Origin: JBJMQS01 sp045802605
GTDB lineage: Bacteria > Planctomycetota > Planctomycetia > Gemmatales > Gemmataceae
Reading direction: 5' to 3'
Assembly: GCA_045802605.1 (NCBI GenBank)
Contig: JBJMQS010000037.1
Span: forward strand, 62,001-126,000
DNA length: 64,000 nt
Both the position numbers and the translations under genes were made by a program. The first letter of the stretch is position 1. Each line of letters starts with the position of its first letter. Below the pieces are notes generated by a model. That model saw only the letters and a program-made list of their open reading frames with translations. It was not told where the DNA came from and searched no databases. Shown here one piece after another: positions 63,401 to 64,000 of the stretch.

Positions 63401-64000
63401 TCACGGTGCCCCAGACAGGTTCTGGCGGAATCGCAAGTAGTCCGTCTGATCGACGTCACCGTCGCCGTTAGAATCGAACACACTGTTCGGGCCACCCGAA
63501 AGTGCATTGCGGAAGGCTAGGTAGTCTGTCTGATCCACACCACCATCGCCATTTTCGTCACCGTAGAACCGGTACATCTTGTTGGCCGTCGTGCCAGTGA
63601 CGGTGTAGTTGGACCCGGCTCCCGCACCGCCGTCCAGTTGGCCGCCACCATTGCTCACCTTTGATGCATCGATGGCGAAGTTGTAGAGACCGTCCTGCAA
63701 CGACTTGGTACTGTCGACAAACGTTCCCGCATTGAAGGTGATCGTCACTGTGCTGGTCGTGCCAGACACCGGGTTCGTTGTCAGGGACACTGCACCTGTG
63801 CCACCGGCGGGCGAGCTTAAGCTCGACGCACTTCGTGCCAAGCTGAATGCGTTGGCACCCGTAAAGGTCACCGGAGCCGAGAAGGTCACGATGATTCGGC
63901 GGACCTCTGAACGTTGGATCGTGCCGTTAACACCATTGATGTTGGTGTTGCCCGAGCCTTCGTCGAGGACCACACTCGTGACTGTCGGCGGGACTCCGGC
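63401..64000 (-). CDS. C-terminal part of a secreted dockerin-type protein (5' truncated by window edge)
   Basis: The frame is open to base 64000, so the start is beyond the window; the GTG at 63973 is only an internal codon. 199 codons remain, encoding Ig-like beta segments (VRRIIVTFSAPVTFTGANAF, GLYNFAIDASKVSNGGG) and a two-repeat dockerin (FYGDENGDGGVDQTDYLAFR, then DSNGDGDVDQTDYLRFRQNL). It matches the C-terminal layout of the gene at 2-808. Confidence 0.85.
   Translation of the reverse strand, partial: AGVPPTVTSVVLDEGSGNTNINGVNGTIQRSEVRRIIVTFSAPVTFTGANAFSLARSASSLSSPAGGTGAVSLTTNPVSGTTSTVTITFNAGTFVDSTKSLQDGLYNFAIDASKVSNGGGQLDGGAGAGSNYTVTGTTANKMYRFYGDENGDGGVDQTDYLAFRNALSGGPNSVFDSNGDGDVDQTDYLRFRQNLSGAP

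Overview
The window looks like chromosomal DNA of a planctomycete (phylum Planctomycetota, possibly Pirellulales-like; the rank is inference). The evidence is three tandem DUF1559 proteins with type IV pilin-like N-terminal methylation motifs, dockerin-type secreted proteins at both ends, a BBP7-like barrel protein, three PEP-CTERM proteins, a 2628-residue FG-GAP protein with a planctomycete-type N-terminus, and KDO/LPS genes. The DNA is moderately GC-rich and densely coded on both strands. I see no rRNA, tRNA, CRISPR, prophage or transposase gene.

Layout. 1-7.3 kb: end of a dockerin protein, glutamine amidotransferase trpG/pabA, a stand-alone rplX, mscL, a 42-residue membrane peptide, a ferritin-like protein, an alpha/beta hydrolase whose 5' end runs into a long inverted repeat, a LOR/SDH (ornithine cyclodeaminase-like) protein, a phosphoesterase and an ACT protein. 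7.5-10.7 kb: DUF1559 trio. 10.9-17.9 kb: an unknown membrane protein and an LPS locus, kdsD-kdsC followed by a 1056-residue LptC/LptA-like protein. 18-28 kb: small membrane proteins, a DUF2442 protein, a LacD-type aldolase, a TolC-like protein, a rhomboid protease, a lone Hcp, an operon of response regulator, subtilase and esterase, rpmG and a DCC thioredoxin-like protein. 28-34.6 kb: SPFH protein, hydroxyacid dehydrogenase, chorismate-lyase-like protein, cytidine deaminase, PPP phosphatase and DEAD-box helicase. 34.7-39 kb: MacB/LolD-type ABC exporter (ATPase, permease, periplasmic adaptor). 39-51 kb: surface proteins and a zinc nuclease/phospholipase-like enzyme. 51.4-55.2 kb: rpmF-plsX-fabD-acpP-fabF. 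55.3-58.9 kb: HIT protein, dGTPase-like protein, PIN-TRAM membrane protein and a TPR-like protein. 58.9-64 kb: three PEP-CTERM paralogues with aroB among them, then a second dockerin protein cut by the window end.

The genes join into a few themes: envelope building (KDO synthesis, LPS bridge candidate, fatty acid and phospholipid initiation), export (ABC exporter, TolC, pilin-like and PEP-CTERM proteins) and housekeeping. The most unusual non-coding feature is a dense set of about fifteen different palindromic repeats. Most lie within a few bases of stop codons, and several supply the stop codon of one or both flanking genes. The most promising functional lead is the giant OstA-like protein sitting exactly where lptC-lptA occur in the proteobacterial kds-lpt operon.
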